NCBI GenBank assembly: GCA_947498645.1
Contig: CANMKS010000003.1
Span: forward strand, 1 to 64,000
Origin: an uncultured Paracoccaceae bacterium
Lineage (GTDB): Bacteria; Pseudomonadota; Alphaproteobacteria; Rhodobacterales; Rhodobacteraceae
DNA length: 64,000 nt
Direction: 5' to 3'
Shown: in pieces, positions 1 through 8,225 of the stretch
Layout of the letters: the number at the start of each line of letters is the position of its first letter
Numbering within the stretch: position 1 is the stretch's first letter
Position numbers and translations under genes: made by a program
The notes under the pieces: generated by a model
What the model was told of the DNA's origin: nothing
Seen by the model: the letters and a program-made list of their open reading frames with translations, nothing else
Database searches by the model: none

Positions 1-348
1 TTTTGCGAAAAGAGGAGCGTTGATCGCACCCACAGCCTGCTGCAAACTAAGTCATCAGTAAAGGCCTGGGTCATCTTGGTAGAGAGGTTCGTACTTATTC
101 GACAGGACCTTCCATCACAAAGCCGCCGTTTGTCCGCGGCGCAGCATCGGTCGATTTGGGCTCTTTTCAGACATTGGCCCGACGCCCAACCGGTCCGCAT
201 GGGCCCGGCCCTTCGACGGAAGGGGCAAACTCCGCTGGCCTATTCACCACCAAAACGCGCCAGGCACCGATTAACCCTTGAAAAACCGACCTATCAGGCG
301 CATGTAAGCGCCGTCCACAACAGGTGGATGCCAAAGATAGGAGATCAC
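1..348. other. Leader region upstream of infA, no gene supported
   Basis: I see no supported gene here. Open frames on both strands lack a recognisable product and a good ribosome binding site. The region presumably holds the infA promoter, but I could not pick out a convincing -35/-10 pair by eye. Confidence 0.4.
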
Positions 349-567
349 ATGGCCAAGGAAGAACTGCTCGAATTCCCAGGTGTCGTGAAAGAACTTCTGC
401 CAAACGCGACGTTTCGGGTCGAGCTGGAAAACGGCCATGAGATCATCGCGCATACGGCAGGCAAGATGCGCAAGAACCGCATCCGGGTTCTGGCAGGCGA
501 CAAGGTGCAGGTGGAAATGACACCTTATGATCTGACCAAAGGTCGGATTAATTACCGCTTTAAGTAG
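349..567 (+). CDS. infA: Translation initiation factor IF-1
   Basis: A 72-residue protein, exactly the usual length of bacterial IF-1. It is one S1/OB-fold domain that binds the A site of the 30S subunit during initiation. The sequence begins [11 protein letters not shown] and carries the family landmarks [13 protein letters not shown] and GRINYRFK at the C-terminus. The start at 349 is preceded by AGGAGA at 339-344; the frame is open further upstream but that extension is not part of the family. It is followed by maf, a ribonuclease E/G gene, yacG and tRNA-Phe, an order I know from Rhodobacteraceae. A small hairpin at 570-585 (CGAAAC/GTTTCG) sits just after the stop and may modulate read-through into maf. 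Confidence 0.97.
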   Translation: MAKEELLEFPGVVKELLPNATFRVELENGHEIIAHTAGKMRKNRIRVLAGDKVQVEMTPYDLTKGRINYRFK

Positions 568-651
568 GGCGAAACGGATGTTTCGACCGGCGCAGGAAAG
601 CGATTGCCGCAGGCAATGGCAGCTGCGCCTGTTTGCGTGCCGGGCACTGAC

Positions 652-1257
652 ATGACCACGCTCCCCCCTGATCCATCGCTGAAGCTCGTGCTCGGCTCGG
701 GCTCGCCCCGGCGGTTGGAGCTGTTGGCCCAACTGGGCATCACCCCCAGCGACATTCGCCCCCCAGACATTGACGAAGACGTCCGCAAAGGCGAGCAGCC
801 GCGCGACTACGTCAAACGCATCGCCGCCGAGAAGGCCGCTGCTGTGCCGGCTGGCGCGGATGAGGTGGTCTTGTGCGCGGATACCACTGTGGCACTTGGC
901 CGCCGGATCATGGGCAAGCCTGCGGATGCCGCAGAGGCGGCCCAGTTCCTGTATGCCCTGTCGGGGCGTCGCCATAAGGTGATTACCGCACTGGCCGTCA
1001 AACGCGGCGGACAGGTCTGGACAAAGGATGTGCAAAGCACAGTTGCCTTCAAACAGCTCTCTGATACGGAGGTGAACGCCTATCTGGCCTCTGGTGATTG
1101 GCAGGGCAAGGCGGGTGGCTATGCCATTCAGGGCCCTGCGGGTGCCTTCATTCCCTGGATCAACGGCTCTTATACCGGGATCGTCGGTCTGCCTTTGACC
1201 GAAACAGCCGGCCTTCTGACCGCCGCCGGCGTCGTTTTGTACGGAGAAACCCCATGA
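652..1257 (+). CDS. maf: Maf-like nucleoside triphosphate pyrophosphatase
   Basis: A 201-residue Maf/HAM1-fold enzyme. Family members hydrolyse non-canonical or excess nucleoside triphosphates to monophosphates in the cytoplasm. The N-terminal signature [12 protein letters not shown] (family pattern LxSxSPRRxxLL), the acidic segment CADTTVAL and the C-terminal KAGGYAIQG and GLPLTET motifs are visible. I place the start at ATG 652, which gives the usual length; ATG 616 and TTG 604 in the same frame are alternatives. The stop overlaps the start of the next gene by 4 bp (ATGA), so the two are translationally coupled. The exact substrate (dTTP/UTP or m7GTP type) cannot be told from sequence alone. 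Confidence 0.9.
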   Translation: MTTLPPDPSLKLVLGSGSPRRLELLAQLGITPSDIRPPDIDEDVRKGEQPRDYVKRIAAEKAAAVPAGADEVVLCADTTVALGRRIMGKPADAAEAAQFLYALSGRRHKVITALAVKRGGQVWTKDVQSTVAFKQLSDTEVNAYLASGDWQGKAGGYAIQGPAGAFIPWINGSYTGIVGLPLTETAGLLTAAGVVLYGETP

Positions 1258-2288
1258 AAGGCCGCACGATCATTCTGGATCATATCGGCACTGTCGAAGC
1301 CGCCGCCTATCTGGTCGATGGAAAGCTGGACGATATCCTGATTGACCACGCCGATAGCCCGCGCCCCGGCGCGATCTTCCGCGCAATCTGTGACCGGCCC
1401 ATCAAAGGCCAGGGCGGCATGATGCTGCGCCTGCCTGATGGGGAAAGCGCCTTTCTGCGGCAGGGCAAAGGGCTACGCCCCGGTCAGCCGCTTTTGGTGC
1501 AGGTCACCGGCCATTCAGAGGCTGGCAAGGCGGTCCCGGTCACCGACCGTGTTCTGTTCAAAAGCCGCTACGCGATTGTCACACCGGGCAAGCCCGGCCT
1601 GAATATCTCGCGCCAGATCACCGACGAAGATATCCGCGACAATCTGCTGGCCATCGCGCATGAGGTGTTTGACAGCCCGCACGGGCTGATCCTGCGGTCG
1701 TCCTGCGAGGGGGCCGATGAAGGCGAGATTGCCGACGATATTCTGGCGATGCTGTCGCTGGCAGATGCGGTGCTGGCGGATGCCGAAGGAACCGCGCCAG
1801 AGGCGCTGACCGAAGGCGACGGCCCCCATACGCTGGCCTGGCGCGAGTGGACAGCAGCGGCAGATGTGGTCACGGATACGGGCGCCTTTGGGCAGCATGG
1901 CGTCCTCGATCAGCTTGCACAGCTGGGCGGCGCATTGGTGCCGCTGGGCGAAGGCACGATGTATGTCGAACCAACCCGCGCCTTGGTGGCCGTGGATGTG
2001 AACACCGGCAATGACACATCGCCAGCCGCCGCATTAAAGGCCAATCTGGCCGCCGCCCGTGCCCTGCCCCGCGCCCTGCGCCTGCGCGGACTTGCCGGGC
2101 AGATCACCGTTGATTTCGTTTCCATGTCCAAGGCGCACCGCAAGCAGGTGGAACAGTCGTTGCGCGCATCTTTCAGGGCCGACCCGATCGAGACGTCCCT
2201 GGTCGGCTGGACGCCCATGGGACTGTTCGAATTGCAGCGCAAACGCGAACGCCCCCCCTTCCCCCACGCATTGTTGAAGGACATCTGA
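1254..2288 (+). CDS. Ribonuclease E/G family protein
   Basis: A 344-residue protein of the RNase E/G family, shorter than full RNase E and lacking its long C-terminal scaffold. Family members cut single-stranded RNA during rRNA, tRNA and mRNA processing. The metal-binding region is recognisable: [11 protein letters not shown] and, further on, [10 protein letters not shown], with the two aspartates expected in the DNase I-like subdomain. The end [18 protein letters not shown] also matches the family. It is coupled to maf by a 4-bp overlap and to yacG by a TGATG overlap, so the three genes form one operon. It is probably the short RNase G-like member typical of this operon rather than the main degradosome enzyme. 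Confidence 0.9.
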   Translation: MKGRTIILDHIGTVEAAAYLVDGKLDDILIDHADSPRPGAIFRAICDRPIKGQGGMMLRLPDGESAFLRQGKGLRPGQPLLVQVTGHSEAGKAVPVTDRVLFKSRYAIVTPGKPGLNISRQITDEDIRDNLLAIAHEVFDSPHGLILRSSCEGADEGEIADDILAMLSLADAVLADAEGTAPEALTEGDGPHTLAWREWTAAADVVTDTGAFGQHGVLDQLAQLGGALVPLGEGTMYVEPTRALVAVDVNTGNDTSPAAALKANLAAARALPRALRLRGLAGQITVDFVSMSKAHRKQVEQSLRASFRADPIETSLVGWTPMGLFELQRKRERPPFPHALLKDI

Positions 2289-2473
2289 TGGCCTGTCCGA
2301 TCTGCAACAAACAGACAGAAAAGGCGTTTCGGCCCTTTTGTTCCAAACGCTGCGCGGACCTTGACCTGGCAAAATGGTTTACGGGCGGATACGCGATTCC
2401 GGCGGATGATCCAGAGGATGCCGACGACCTCGAAAACCAACTCCGGCAGGCAGAAAGCCAGAAACCGCACTAG
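2288..2473 (+). CDS. yacG: Zinc-binding protein YacG (DNA gyrase inhibitor family)
   Basis: A 61-residue zinc protein. E. coli YacG binds GyrB and inhibits DNA gyrase. The Cys4 site is clear: CPIC near the N-terminus and CSKRC about 14 residues later, followed by the family segment DLDLAKWFTGGYAIP and an acidic tail. The ATG overlaps the stop of the upstream ribonuclease gene, so translation is coupled. It is the last protein gene of the infA-maf-rng-yacG set; tRNA-Phe follows about 100 bp downstream. The assignment is firm for family; the gyrase role here is by homology. Confidence 0.93.
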   Translation: MACPICNKQTEKAFRPFCSKRCADLDLAKWFTGGYAIPADDPEDADDLENQLRQAESQKPH

Positions 2474-2569
2474 GCACTTGTTTTTCGCACAGTTCCCTCT
2501 GGACACCCCCACCCCCCACGTCTAAAACGCCGCTACCCAACGACGCGAGCACTGCTTGATCGTTCCGAT

Positions 2570-2644
2570 GCCCGGGTAGCTCAGGGGTAGAGCAGTGGAT
2601 TGAAAATCCTCGTGTCGGTGGTTCGATTCCGCCCCCGGGCACCA
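2570..2644 (+). tRNA. tRNA-Phe (GAA)
   Basis: A 75-nt tRNA with encoded CCA. The acceptor stem GCCCGGG pairs with CCCGGGC, the D arm is GCTCAGGGGTAGAGC, the anticodon loop TTGAAAA gives anticodon GAA, and the T arm contains GTTCGATTC. One T-T mismatch is present in the anticodon stem. The 3' half of tRNA genes is a common attachment site for integrative elements; here an integrase remnant and mobile DNA follow immediately. Confidence 0.96.
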
Positions 2645-2822
2645 TAAAATCAAAGACTTAACTGAATCTGCAATTTCTTAGGCTCGGAATAGGCTCTCGA
2701 ATGGCAGCTAAGGTGCAGACTCAGGCACACAGATTTTTTGGAGTGATCTGTTCATCACTAAATCTGCGTTTCATAGCCCATCCTTTGTTTGGATGGATTG
2801 CCAACACGTCTGTGGCCTGATT

Positions 2823-2948
2823 TCAGAGGGCTGGATCAGCAGCCATCACCGTCTTAGTCGCAGCCACCGGACGTGACTTGAGAGCCAGCTTATGCCCGAT
2901 GATCTTGCCTTTGTTCCAAGCTGATTTCTGGGGTAAATGTTGGCCCAT
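2823..2948 (-). pseudogene. N-terminal remnant of a site-specific integrase
   Basis: Reading the minus strand from ATG 2948 gives a 41-residue peptide containing AWNKGKIIG. This closely matches AWNKGRIIG near the N-terminus of the complete integrase at 21762-22394. After GHK the similarity fades and the frame stops. I read it as the decayed 5' end of a second integrase of the same family, about 180 bp downstream of tRNA-Phe. The rest of the gene is not present nearby. The match is short, so the call rests mainly on this nine-residue motif in the right place near a start codon. Confidence 0.5.
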
Positions 2949-3246
2949 TTCGCTTCTGCTTTTGTATAATTGTACAGGCAAAGCGGATGTTACATCCGGC
3001 AGGGCAACCAGCCAACGCTATTTTTCGCCGTTTTGGATGTTGAAAACGCTTCTGCTTCTAACCAAAAGCGGAAGCGTTTTGAGCGACGTTCAGATTACTG
3101 CTTTGAGACCAACCTGCTCAATAACTTTATTGCAAAGAATGATCACTCCAACTCCGATAGCGCGCGCGGCGTCCGGTATGTTTATGTTGTGGATTGGGTT
3201 TTGTTGTCTGCAGAGATAGAGAAGGCGGCGCAAAAGGCACAATGAT
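2949..3246. other. Interval between integrase remnant and IS element, no gene assigned
   Basis: An open frame runs on the plus strand from 2970 to 3245 (91 codons), with another from 2878 to 3219. Neither has a recognisable domain or a good ribosome binding site, and their compositions look non-coding. They may be remnants of the sequence into which the IS element inserted, which cut at the GAT at 3244-3246. Confidence 0.3.
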
Positions 3247-3306
3247 AGAGGTGGTCCTAGATTTTAGACCAGTTTGCAGCCCGGTTAAGATGGATCAGGG
3301 GTTCAT

Positions 3307-4137
3307 TTAGGCTGCTATTCTCACTGGTTGGTTTTTGCTGGCATAGGCCTCGTCGGGGGTCAACAAGCCGTGCGTTGAGTGGGGGCGTTCGGAGTTATAG
3401 TAATTCAGCCACTTGCCAATCCCGGCGCGCATTTCTGATCCCGTCTCAAAGGCATTTAGATACACGCATTCATATTTCAGCGACCTCCACAGCCGTTCGA
3501 TCATGCGGTTGTCGCGCCATGCGCCTTTCCCGTCCATGCTGATCTTGATCTTTGCGTCGGTCAGCATGTCAATCCACGCGCCACTGGTAAACTGGCTGCC
3601 CTGATCGCTGTTGAAGATGTCCGGCTTGCCATGTTTAGCGAGCGCTTCTTTCAAAGCCTCGACGCAAAAGTCCGCGTCCATACTGTTTGACAGCCGCCAG
3701 GCCAGCACCTTGCGGCTGTGCCAATCCATGATCGCCACAAGCTATAAGAATCCGCGCCGCATTGGGATGTAGGTAATGTCTGCGCACCAAACCTGGTTCG
3801 GGCGATCAATCACCATATTGCGCAACAGGTATGGCCAGATCTTATGCTGTGGATGCTTCTTGCTTGTGTTGGGTTCCTGGTAGATCGGCACCAGCCTCAT
3901 GAGACGCATCAGACGGCGCACACGATGGCGACCACATTGGTGGTTGTTGCGCTTCATATAACGAGCCATTTGGCGCGAACCATACCACGGGGTTTCCAAA
4001 AACTGCTTGTCTATGATCTCCATGAACCGCAGGTTCTCAGCGCTTTCGCCGACCGGCTGATAGTAAAGACGCGACCGCGACAGCTGCAACAGTTCGCACT
4101 GTTTACGAAGGCTTAACCTATGATCCCGGCTCACCAT
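3307..4137 (-). pseudogene. IS3-family transposase OrfB, interrupted by an amber stop
   Basis: The catalytic rve-type integrase part of an IS3 transposase. Its HTH_21-like N-terminus and all three catalytic motifs are present: ADITYIP (first D), NSDQGSQFTS (second D) and RMIERLW (E). The coding sequence is interrupted at about 3739-3741 by TAG between RRGFL and LVAIMDWHSR, where relatives have tyrosine; a single base change explains it. The frame is otherwise intact from 4137 to 3307. It overlaps orfA, and an A6 run near the junction (minus strand around 4137-4143) is a plausible slippage site for making the OrfAB fusion. Without amber suppression the product would lack two of three catalytic residues. 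Confidence 0.85.
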
Positions 4138-4439
4138 TTTTTGCCTCGCGTCCCGAGCAGTTGATGCGAGGCTTCGGCTAAAAAATCCCGTTCCACCACC
4201 AACTGGCCGATCTTCGAGTGCAGCTTGTCGACATCGGCGGCGCTAACCTGTTCTGGGGCCGCACCACGGCGCGTAAATGCCGTCGCCATGTTCTCCATCG
4301 CTGCGCGTTTCCAAGTCCCAATTTGCGTGGGATGCACGCCGTACTTCTTGGACAGCTCCGCCAGCGTCATCTCCTCGCGGATCGCTTCAAGCGCAACCTT
4401 GGCTTTAAACTCAGGCGAATGGTTCTTGCGTTTCTTCAT
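4131..4439 (-). CDS. IS3-family transposase OrfA
   Basis: A 102-residue helix-turn-helix protein starting MKKRKNHSPEFKAKVALEAI, the usual beginning of IS3-family OrfA (HTH_Tnp_1 domain). The segment AELSKKYGVHPTQIGTWK is the DNA-recognising helix-turn-helix, followed by a predicted coiled-coil segment KLHSKIGQLVVERDFL. It binds the terminal inverted repeats and is normally joined to OrfB by programmed frameshifting. Its stop overlaps the orfB start by 7 bp. It lies inside the IS element at 3247-4505. Confidence 0.9.
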   Translation of the reverse strand: MKKRKNHSPEFKAKVALEAIREEMTLAELSKKYGVHPTQIGTWKRAAMENMATAFTRRGAAPEQVSAADVDKLHSKIGQLVVERDFLAEASHQLLGTRGKKW

Positions 4440-4575
4440 CTCGGATCGTCACTTTCATAATGCGATCCACCTTAACCACTGGTCCGAATTTCCGCGACCA
4501 CCTCTGATTGCCAAGGCTGCAGTACCTGAATAATAATGGAATTATTTACAACATTTTTTTAGGAGGGAATAAACT

Positions 4576-5457
4576 ATGACTTGTCCAAATACGTCGGGTT
4601 TTCAAGCCTATCTTGACAACTATACAGTACTGCCAAGTAAACTGACGGTTTCAGGCAGCGTCGAGACCAACGGAGGTGACCATATCCCGCACCTGCGAGT
4701 GAGGGAACCACAAGGAATAAATCCGAAAATCTTGCTCTTGGAGTTGACTATAGAAAGCACAGGGTTACCCGGAACCGACGACGTTGCCTATCGCCCATTG
4801 TCATTTGAAACGCACACTGCGCCTCTGCAGTACGACAGCATCTGTATCTTCTATGGCGTGGAAAAATGCGTCGAAATGGACGTTATTGAAAGAACCGCGG
4901 TGTATGGCTCGGCTACCTATGAGGCGCGCTGGGTACAGCGCAGTAACATTATCAGATTGACCGCCAGTGGAATATTGCCTTGCTATAACTATGACGCAGA
5001 GCTTGTGCAGCGGCCAGAGCGGGTATCTCCACCACAGTGGAATTTGGTGTTTTTAACTGAGCCGGTTTGTTGGAAAGCCCTGAAACCATTCACTATCAAG
5101 ACCGAATTTCCTGGCATTGATGGACAAGAAACCGTCATGGTAATTGATGCAAGTGAAGAAAATGAAATCCCAATCTTGCCAGCATACAATGAAGCCGAGA
5201 GTATGGGGTTGTTAGCGACCGCGAGCGTGAGCGACATGTACTCCGTTCATGCACTTTCAACCGACGATGTAAAAACTAATCCAACTGGTTGTCAGATCGT
5301 TCCGTCGGATTGGCTCGTAGCGGCAATCTATACTCGAGTATTCGGGCCAGCACCCAAATCTGATTGCGATAAGTTTGTGTCTGACAAGTGCTCTGCTGCC
5401 GATAGTAACGACTTGTCCTTGCGAGGCGGCGAAATTCCTTGGCCACTGTTCAAGTAG
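4576..5457 (+). CDS. Uncharacterised 293-residue protein
   Basis: I do not recognise this protein. It has a strong ribosome binding site (AGGAGGG at 4561-4567) ahead of ATG 4576. There is no signal peptide and no membrane segment; the sequence looks beta-rich, with several cysteines (for example CIFYGVEKCVEM and ILPCYNYDAEL) and a proline-rich stretch around residue 150. Base composition is visibly more AT-rich than in the housekeeping block, and it is sandwiched between an IS3 element and an IS5 remnant, so it is probably acquired cargo. It stands alone on its strand and is followed by a perfect 34-bp palindrome that may end its transcript. Confidence 0.7.
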   Translation: MTCPNTSGFQAYLDNYTVLPSKLTVSGSVETNGGDHIPHLRVREPQGINPKILLLELTIESTGLPGTDDVAYRPLSFETHTAPLQYDSICIFYGVEKCVEMDVIERTAVYGSATYEARWVQRSNIIRLTASGILPCYNYDAELVQRPERVSPPQWNLVFLTEPVCWKALKPFTIKTEFPGIDGQETVMVIDASEENEIPILPAYNEAESMGLLATASVSDMYSVHALSTDDVKTNPTGCQIVPSDWLVAAIYTRVFGPAPKSDCDKFVSDKCSAADSNDLSLRGGEIPWPLFK

Positions 5458-5464
5458 TACTGAG

Positions 5465-5498
5465 CGTGCGAGATCGCCGGATCCGGCGATCTCGCACG
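5465..5498. terminator. Perfect 34-bp palindrome, possible terminator of the upstream gene
   Basis: The sequence from CGTGCGAGATCGCCG to its exact complement CGGCGATCTCGCACG forms a perfect 17-bp palindrome with no unpaired loop, starting 7 bp after the stop of the 4576 gene. No U-tract follows, so it is not a classical intrinsic terminator. It could be a strong transcript-end hairpin, or a binding site for a dimeric protein or for an element end. Confidence 0.5.
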
Positions 5499-5577
5499 GC
5501 CTGTTAGGCCAGTCGATCAAACAAAAGTAAATTCCAACAATTGATGAATGAAGCGTCACCTTTCCTAGGCTCCAGAC

Positions 5578-5995
5578 TCATAACCAGAATATGATGGTTG
5601 CGGCGAGAGCGATAGCTGACAAGAAAACCTTGGGGCACCGGTCATAGCGCGTTGAGATGCGTCTCCAATCTTTGAGGCGACCGAACATTCTCTCGATGCG
5701 ATTGCGGCGTTTGTAGCGACGCTTGTCGTATTTGATGGTCTTGCTGCGTGACTTGCGACCAGGAATGCAGGGCGTGATACCCATGTCTATCAAAGCTTCT
5801 CTGAACCAATCAGCGTCATAGCCTCGATCCGCGAGCAGCCATTCAGCATTTGGCAGACTGCTCAACAAGGCCGCGGCCCCAGTATAGTCGCTGACCTGAC
5901 CGGCGGTGAGAAAGAACTGGATTGGGCGACCGCTGGTAGGTGGTAAGCACACCAATTTCCCGCCTGCCCGGTGACACCTCGCCTCACGTGTTGAC
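5578..5995 (-). pseudogene. IS5-family transposase remnant (C-terminal part)
   Basis: The minus strand encodes the C-terminal two thirds of an IS5/IS427-type DDE transposase: GRPIQFFLTAGQVSDYTGA, LLADRGYDADWFREAL, CIPGRKSRSK, RNRIERMFGRLKDWRRI and the end IALAATIIFWL. The final catalytic segment is present, but the first ORF and the beginning of this one are missing; upstream of about 5960 the frame no longer matches the family. I place the boundary approximately. No matching inverted repeat pair was found, so this is a deletion remnant rather than a mobile copy. Confidence 0.8.
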
Positions 5996-6065
5996 AATTG
6001 CGCCGGAAAGATGTGCAGATGAGTCCAAACCCTACCCCTAGAAAAGCAGCTGAGTATCAATCACG

Positions 6066-6470
6066 ATGACCACGCTATCCATCCGGTCTGACGACTATTC
6101 GGTCCAAGTCATTTCAACTGCATCGAAGCGCTTTTTTGTTCGGATCGCCGACCCTCACTTAGTCAAAGACGTAACTATTTTCAGCGATTTCCGGATTGAC
6201 GAAGGCGACGCTGGCATAGCTCTGGAAGCCCTGCAGCTACTTGCAAAACAAGCTCCGGAAATCTACCGCGCCAGGAAATGGGTCGTTTCGGATTTACTGC
6301 CTACGCCAGATCAAAGCGTTTCAGCTGAGCATCCAGAGCTGGTACGGCGTTTTGACGAGCTAAAATCACTCTTCAGGAGTAACTCCGAGGGCACTCGACG
6401 ACTGATGGAGAACGCATACATCGAGCCACGCGCAGATAAGTTTGATGGAGTCTTCCTCTTTGCAGATTAG
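6066..6470 (+). CDS. Uncharacterised 134-residue protein
   Basis: I do not recognise this protein. It begins MTTLSIRSDDYSVQVIS, has no signal peptide or membrane segment, and ends with an acidic/aromatic tail. It starts directly after the IS5 remnant, so its original promoter may have been lost. It lies about 300 bp upstream of the small membrane protein and the STING-like gene, on the same strand, but the gap makes membership of that operon uncertain. It carries none of the GS/DxD nucleotidyltransferase features expected of a CD-NTase. Confidence 0.55.
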   Translation: MTTLSIRSDDYSVQVISTASKRFFVRIADPHLVKDVTIFSDFRIDEGDAGIALEALQLLAKQAPEIYRARKWVVSDLLPTPDQSVSAEHPELVRRFDELKSLFRSNSEGTRRLMENAYIEPRADKFDGVFLFAD

Positions 6471-6770
6471 CCGAAATCGGTATCGAGCGCATTCAAGAAG
6501 ATGTTTGGCATGTAAATCCCTGGAGATGGTTGGATCAAAATTCGCCTGGCAGTTCGGCCCTATGCTGGTAGTGAAGATCACGCCAGGTGGGTGTGCAGGG
6601 CAGGAAAAACACCGTGTGAACTGAACAAGATTGCGAGAGGATTGGATAGTCTATGGCACGTCTTTACGCTGGGTTTCTCTGTTACTTGACCAACAAACAT
6701 TCTCTTGCGAGTCCTAGCAGTTCTATTTCATCATACTGAAAGTTATTCGATTCTTTCGGTTAGTGATTTG
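6471..6770. other. 300-bp gap upstream of the STING-like unit
   Basis: No supported gene. A 60-codon frame at 6442-6624 overlaps the preceding gene out of frame and looks spurious. The gap probably carries the promoter of the downstream pair, but I could not define it. Confidence 0.35.
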
Positions 6771-7166
6771 ATGGCCAATCTAGAAAAGCACCTCGAATTC
6801 ATTTTGTCCGCGATCTCGCGTATGGCACAAAATTCGTTCTTGGCCCGTGGCTGGTGCATTACCCTGACGACAGCACTGCTGGCCGTAGCCTCAAACACCG
6901 ACATCAAGGTTGCGTATGCGTTGGCAGGCGTTCCAATCATCGTGTTTTGGGTTGTCGATGCGTACTATCTCTCTCTGGAACGACGGTACCGACTCCTATA
7001 CGAGCAAATCCGCATGAAGCCTGTTGATGAAATAAACTATGCGATGGACATTCGGCCGTTTGCCAGAGAGCAGAGTATTTTTTCCGCGTTATTTTCCCCT
7101 CTCATCATTTTTATCTATGGCAGCCTGATCAGCCTGATCGGTTTCCTATTCTTTGTACAAGGATAG
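6771..7166 (+). CDS. Small multi-TM protein, probable membrane partner of the STING-like protein
   Basis: A 131-residue protein starting MANLEKHLEFILSAISRMA. An amphipathic N-terminal helix is followed by a hydrophobic hairpin (about residues 25-65, VAYALAGVPIIVFWVVDAYY), a short cytoplasmic segment rich in charged residues, and a C-terminal membrane segment (LIIFIYGSLISLIGFLFF). I recognise the pattern (EKHLEFI..VI.RMA.NSF..KGW) from a widespread family of small membrane proteins of unknown function. A TTG at 6705 would add 22 residues that do not fit the family. Only 3 bp separate it from the next gene, so the two are surely one operon. By analogy with 2TM effectors encoded beside nucleotide sensors it could be a membrane-disrupting or anchoring partner; that is inference. 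Confidence 0.75.
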   Translation: MANLEKHLEFILSAISRMAQNSFLARGWCITLTTALLAVASNTDIKVAYALAGVPIIVFWVVDAYYLSLERRYRLLYEQIRMKPVDEINYAMDIRPFAREQSIFSALFSPLIIFIYGSLISLIGFLFFVQG

Positions 7167-7169
7167 TCC

Positions 7170-8225
7170 ATGAGACCGTTAAAGATATTTGTGGTCGGGC
7201 CACACAACAAGAATAGATACGACGCTATCCGCAACTATGTCATGGCGTTTGCTGCGCGACAGGTGCCGCAGGTTGAAGTAGCTGTTGTAACCCCGACCGA
7301 CAATCCGGCAGCCGACCGGTTCAATGACTGGATCTTTGGTCAGATTGATACCTGCGATCTCCTGATCGCCGATCTGACTGGGTTCAACGCGAACGTCGTG
7401 TACGAAGTTGCATTTGCACATACCCTTGGAACACCTTGCCTTTATTTGCAATTTGGCCAGAGCGCCGCAGAGACACGCAAAACCGAGGACATCAAGCACT
7501 ATTTCAAGTTTAGCTTGATGAACCAGACTGATGAAGACGGCCTCTATGCATATCTCGACCCCAGCTCTCTAGAAGGTGGTCGGGTTGGTGTACTGGACGA
7601 CCACCTTACGCGCTTTTTCAGTGGGAATGCGCTTTCCGGTGAAACCATTTTGTCTGATTATTATGGCTCGTTTCCGGCTGATGCGGAGTTCATGCGGGGT
7701 CTAGCGGATGGCTACTTTCGGAATTTCCTTGGGTTCATCCTTGAAGCCAAGCCGCCCGATGAACACAAAAACATGAAGTTGCGGGTCGTGATACCGGACA
7801 CCTTCGAGGTGAGCGATGGAGAGATCAGCCGCATCAAGGAGATGAACATCGGTACCAACTATACGATCTTTCCCAACGCGGAAAATTCTATGGGGCGCAA
7901 GTTTGGTGTGACAAGGTCCGATCAACACAAAGATGATTTCTTCTTTGATATCCCGACGACCATCCTAACGGTCACATCTTGTTCAAAGTACCAAAAGATC
8001 CAAGATACGAAGTATTTCTCGGAATTAGACCGAGATGCATTGACTGATAAGTTGGCGCGGAAGTTTGTTGAGTCGATTTGGCAGCGCATCCGGGACAATC
8101 GAAGGTCGATCAAGTTTCCGACCAGTCAACTTGAATTCATTTGGTTGAGTGATCTCGTTCCTGACTGGCATCCAACTGAAGCTTTACTCAATGATGTTCC
8201 GTTTGAGAGGCCAACTGGCTTTTAG
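7170..8225 (+). CDS. Fusion of a deoxyribosyltransferase/TIR-like domain with a STING-like domain
   Basis: 351 residues in two parts. Residues 4-95 form a Rossmann-like domain with DLLIADLTGFNANVVYEV (63-80) and a following AHTLGTP, the motif of nucleoside 2-deoxyribosyltransferase-like and TIR-like NAD-cleaving domains; E79 would be the catalytic glutamate. Residues about 170-325 resemble, to my memory, the bacterial STING domain of CBASS TIR-STING proteins: a GYFRNFLGFI helix (cf. GYYNSFI), then LRVVIPDTFEV (cf. VDVVIPETLDD), then FDIPTTILTV (cf. LDIPSTLSTI). STING binds cyclic dinucleotides and switches on the effector by oligomerising. It is 3 bp downstream of the small membrane protein gene. 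No CD-NTase gene is visible nearby, which is odd for CBASS. The N-terminal call is firm; the STING call is moderate. Confidence 0.6.
   Translation: MRPLKIFVVGPHNKNRYDAIRNYVMAFAARQVPQVEVAVVTPTDNPAADRFNDWIFGQIDTCDLLIADLTGFNANVVYEVAFAHTLGTPCLYLQFGQSAAETRKTEDIKHYFKFSLMNQTDEDGLYAYLDPSSLEGGRVGVLDDHLTRFFSGNALSGETILSDYYGSFPADAEFMRGLADGYFRNFLGFILEAKPPDEHKNMKLRVVIPDTFEVSDGEISRIKEMNIGTNYTIFPNAENSMGRKFGVTRSDQHKDDFFFDIPTTILTVTSCSKYQKIQDTKYFSELDRDALTDKLARKFVESIWQRIRDNRRSIKFPTSQLEFIWLSDLVPDWHPTEALLNDVPFERPTGF

Larger units (their letters stand above)
3247..4505 (-). mobile_element. IS3-family insertion sequence, complete ends, broken transposase
   Basis: The element is bounded by imperfect inverted repeats: AGAGGTGGTC at 3247-3256 and GACCACCTCT at 4496-4505, with further similarity inward (GACCAGT near both ends). 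A GAT triplet flanks both sides (3244-3246 and 4506-4508), which fits the 3-bp target duplication of many IS3 elements. It is 1259 bp long and carries orfA and orfB on the minus strand. orfB has an in-frame amber codon, so the element is probably not autonomous now, but clean ends and target duplication suggest a fairly recent insertion. Confidence 0.88.

Noticed and set aside
110..200. Possible reverse-oriented copy of the dispersed repeat upstream of infA
   Set aside because: Only short GC-rich words (TGTCCGCGG, TTTGGGCT) match; order and spacing are not convincing.
271..1035. Long open frame antisense to infA and maf
   Set aside because: It is the shadow of well-supported genes in high-GC DNA and has no recognisable product.
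2878..3245. Two overlapping plus-strand frames between integrase remnant and IS3
   Set aside because: No ribosome binding site, no recognisable domain and they overlap the integrase remnant region; kept only as unexplained DNA.
6442..6624. 60-codon frame after the 6066 gene
   Set aside because: Overlaps the supported gene out of frame, has no good start signal and no family resemblance.
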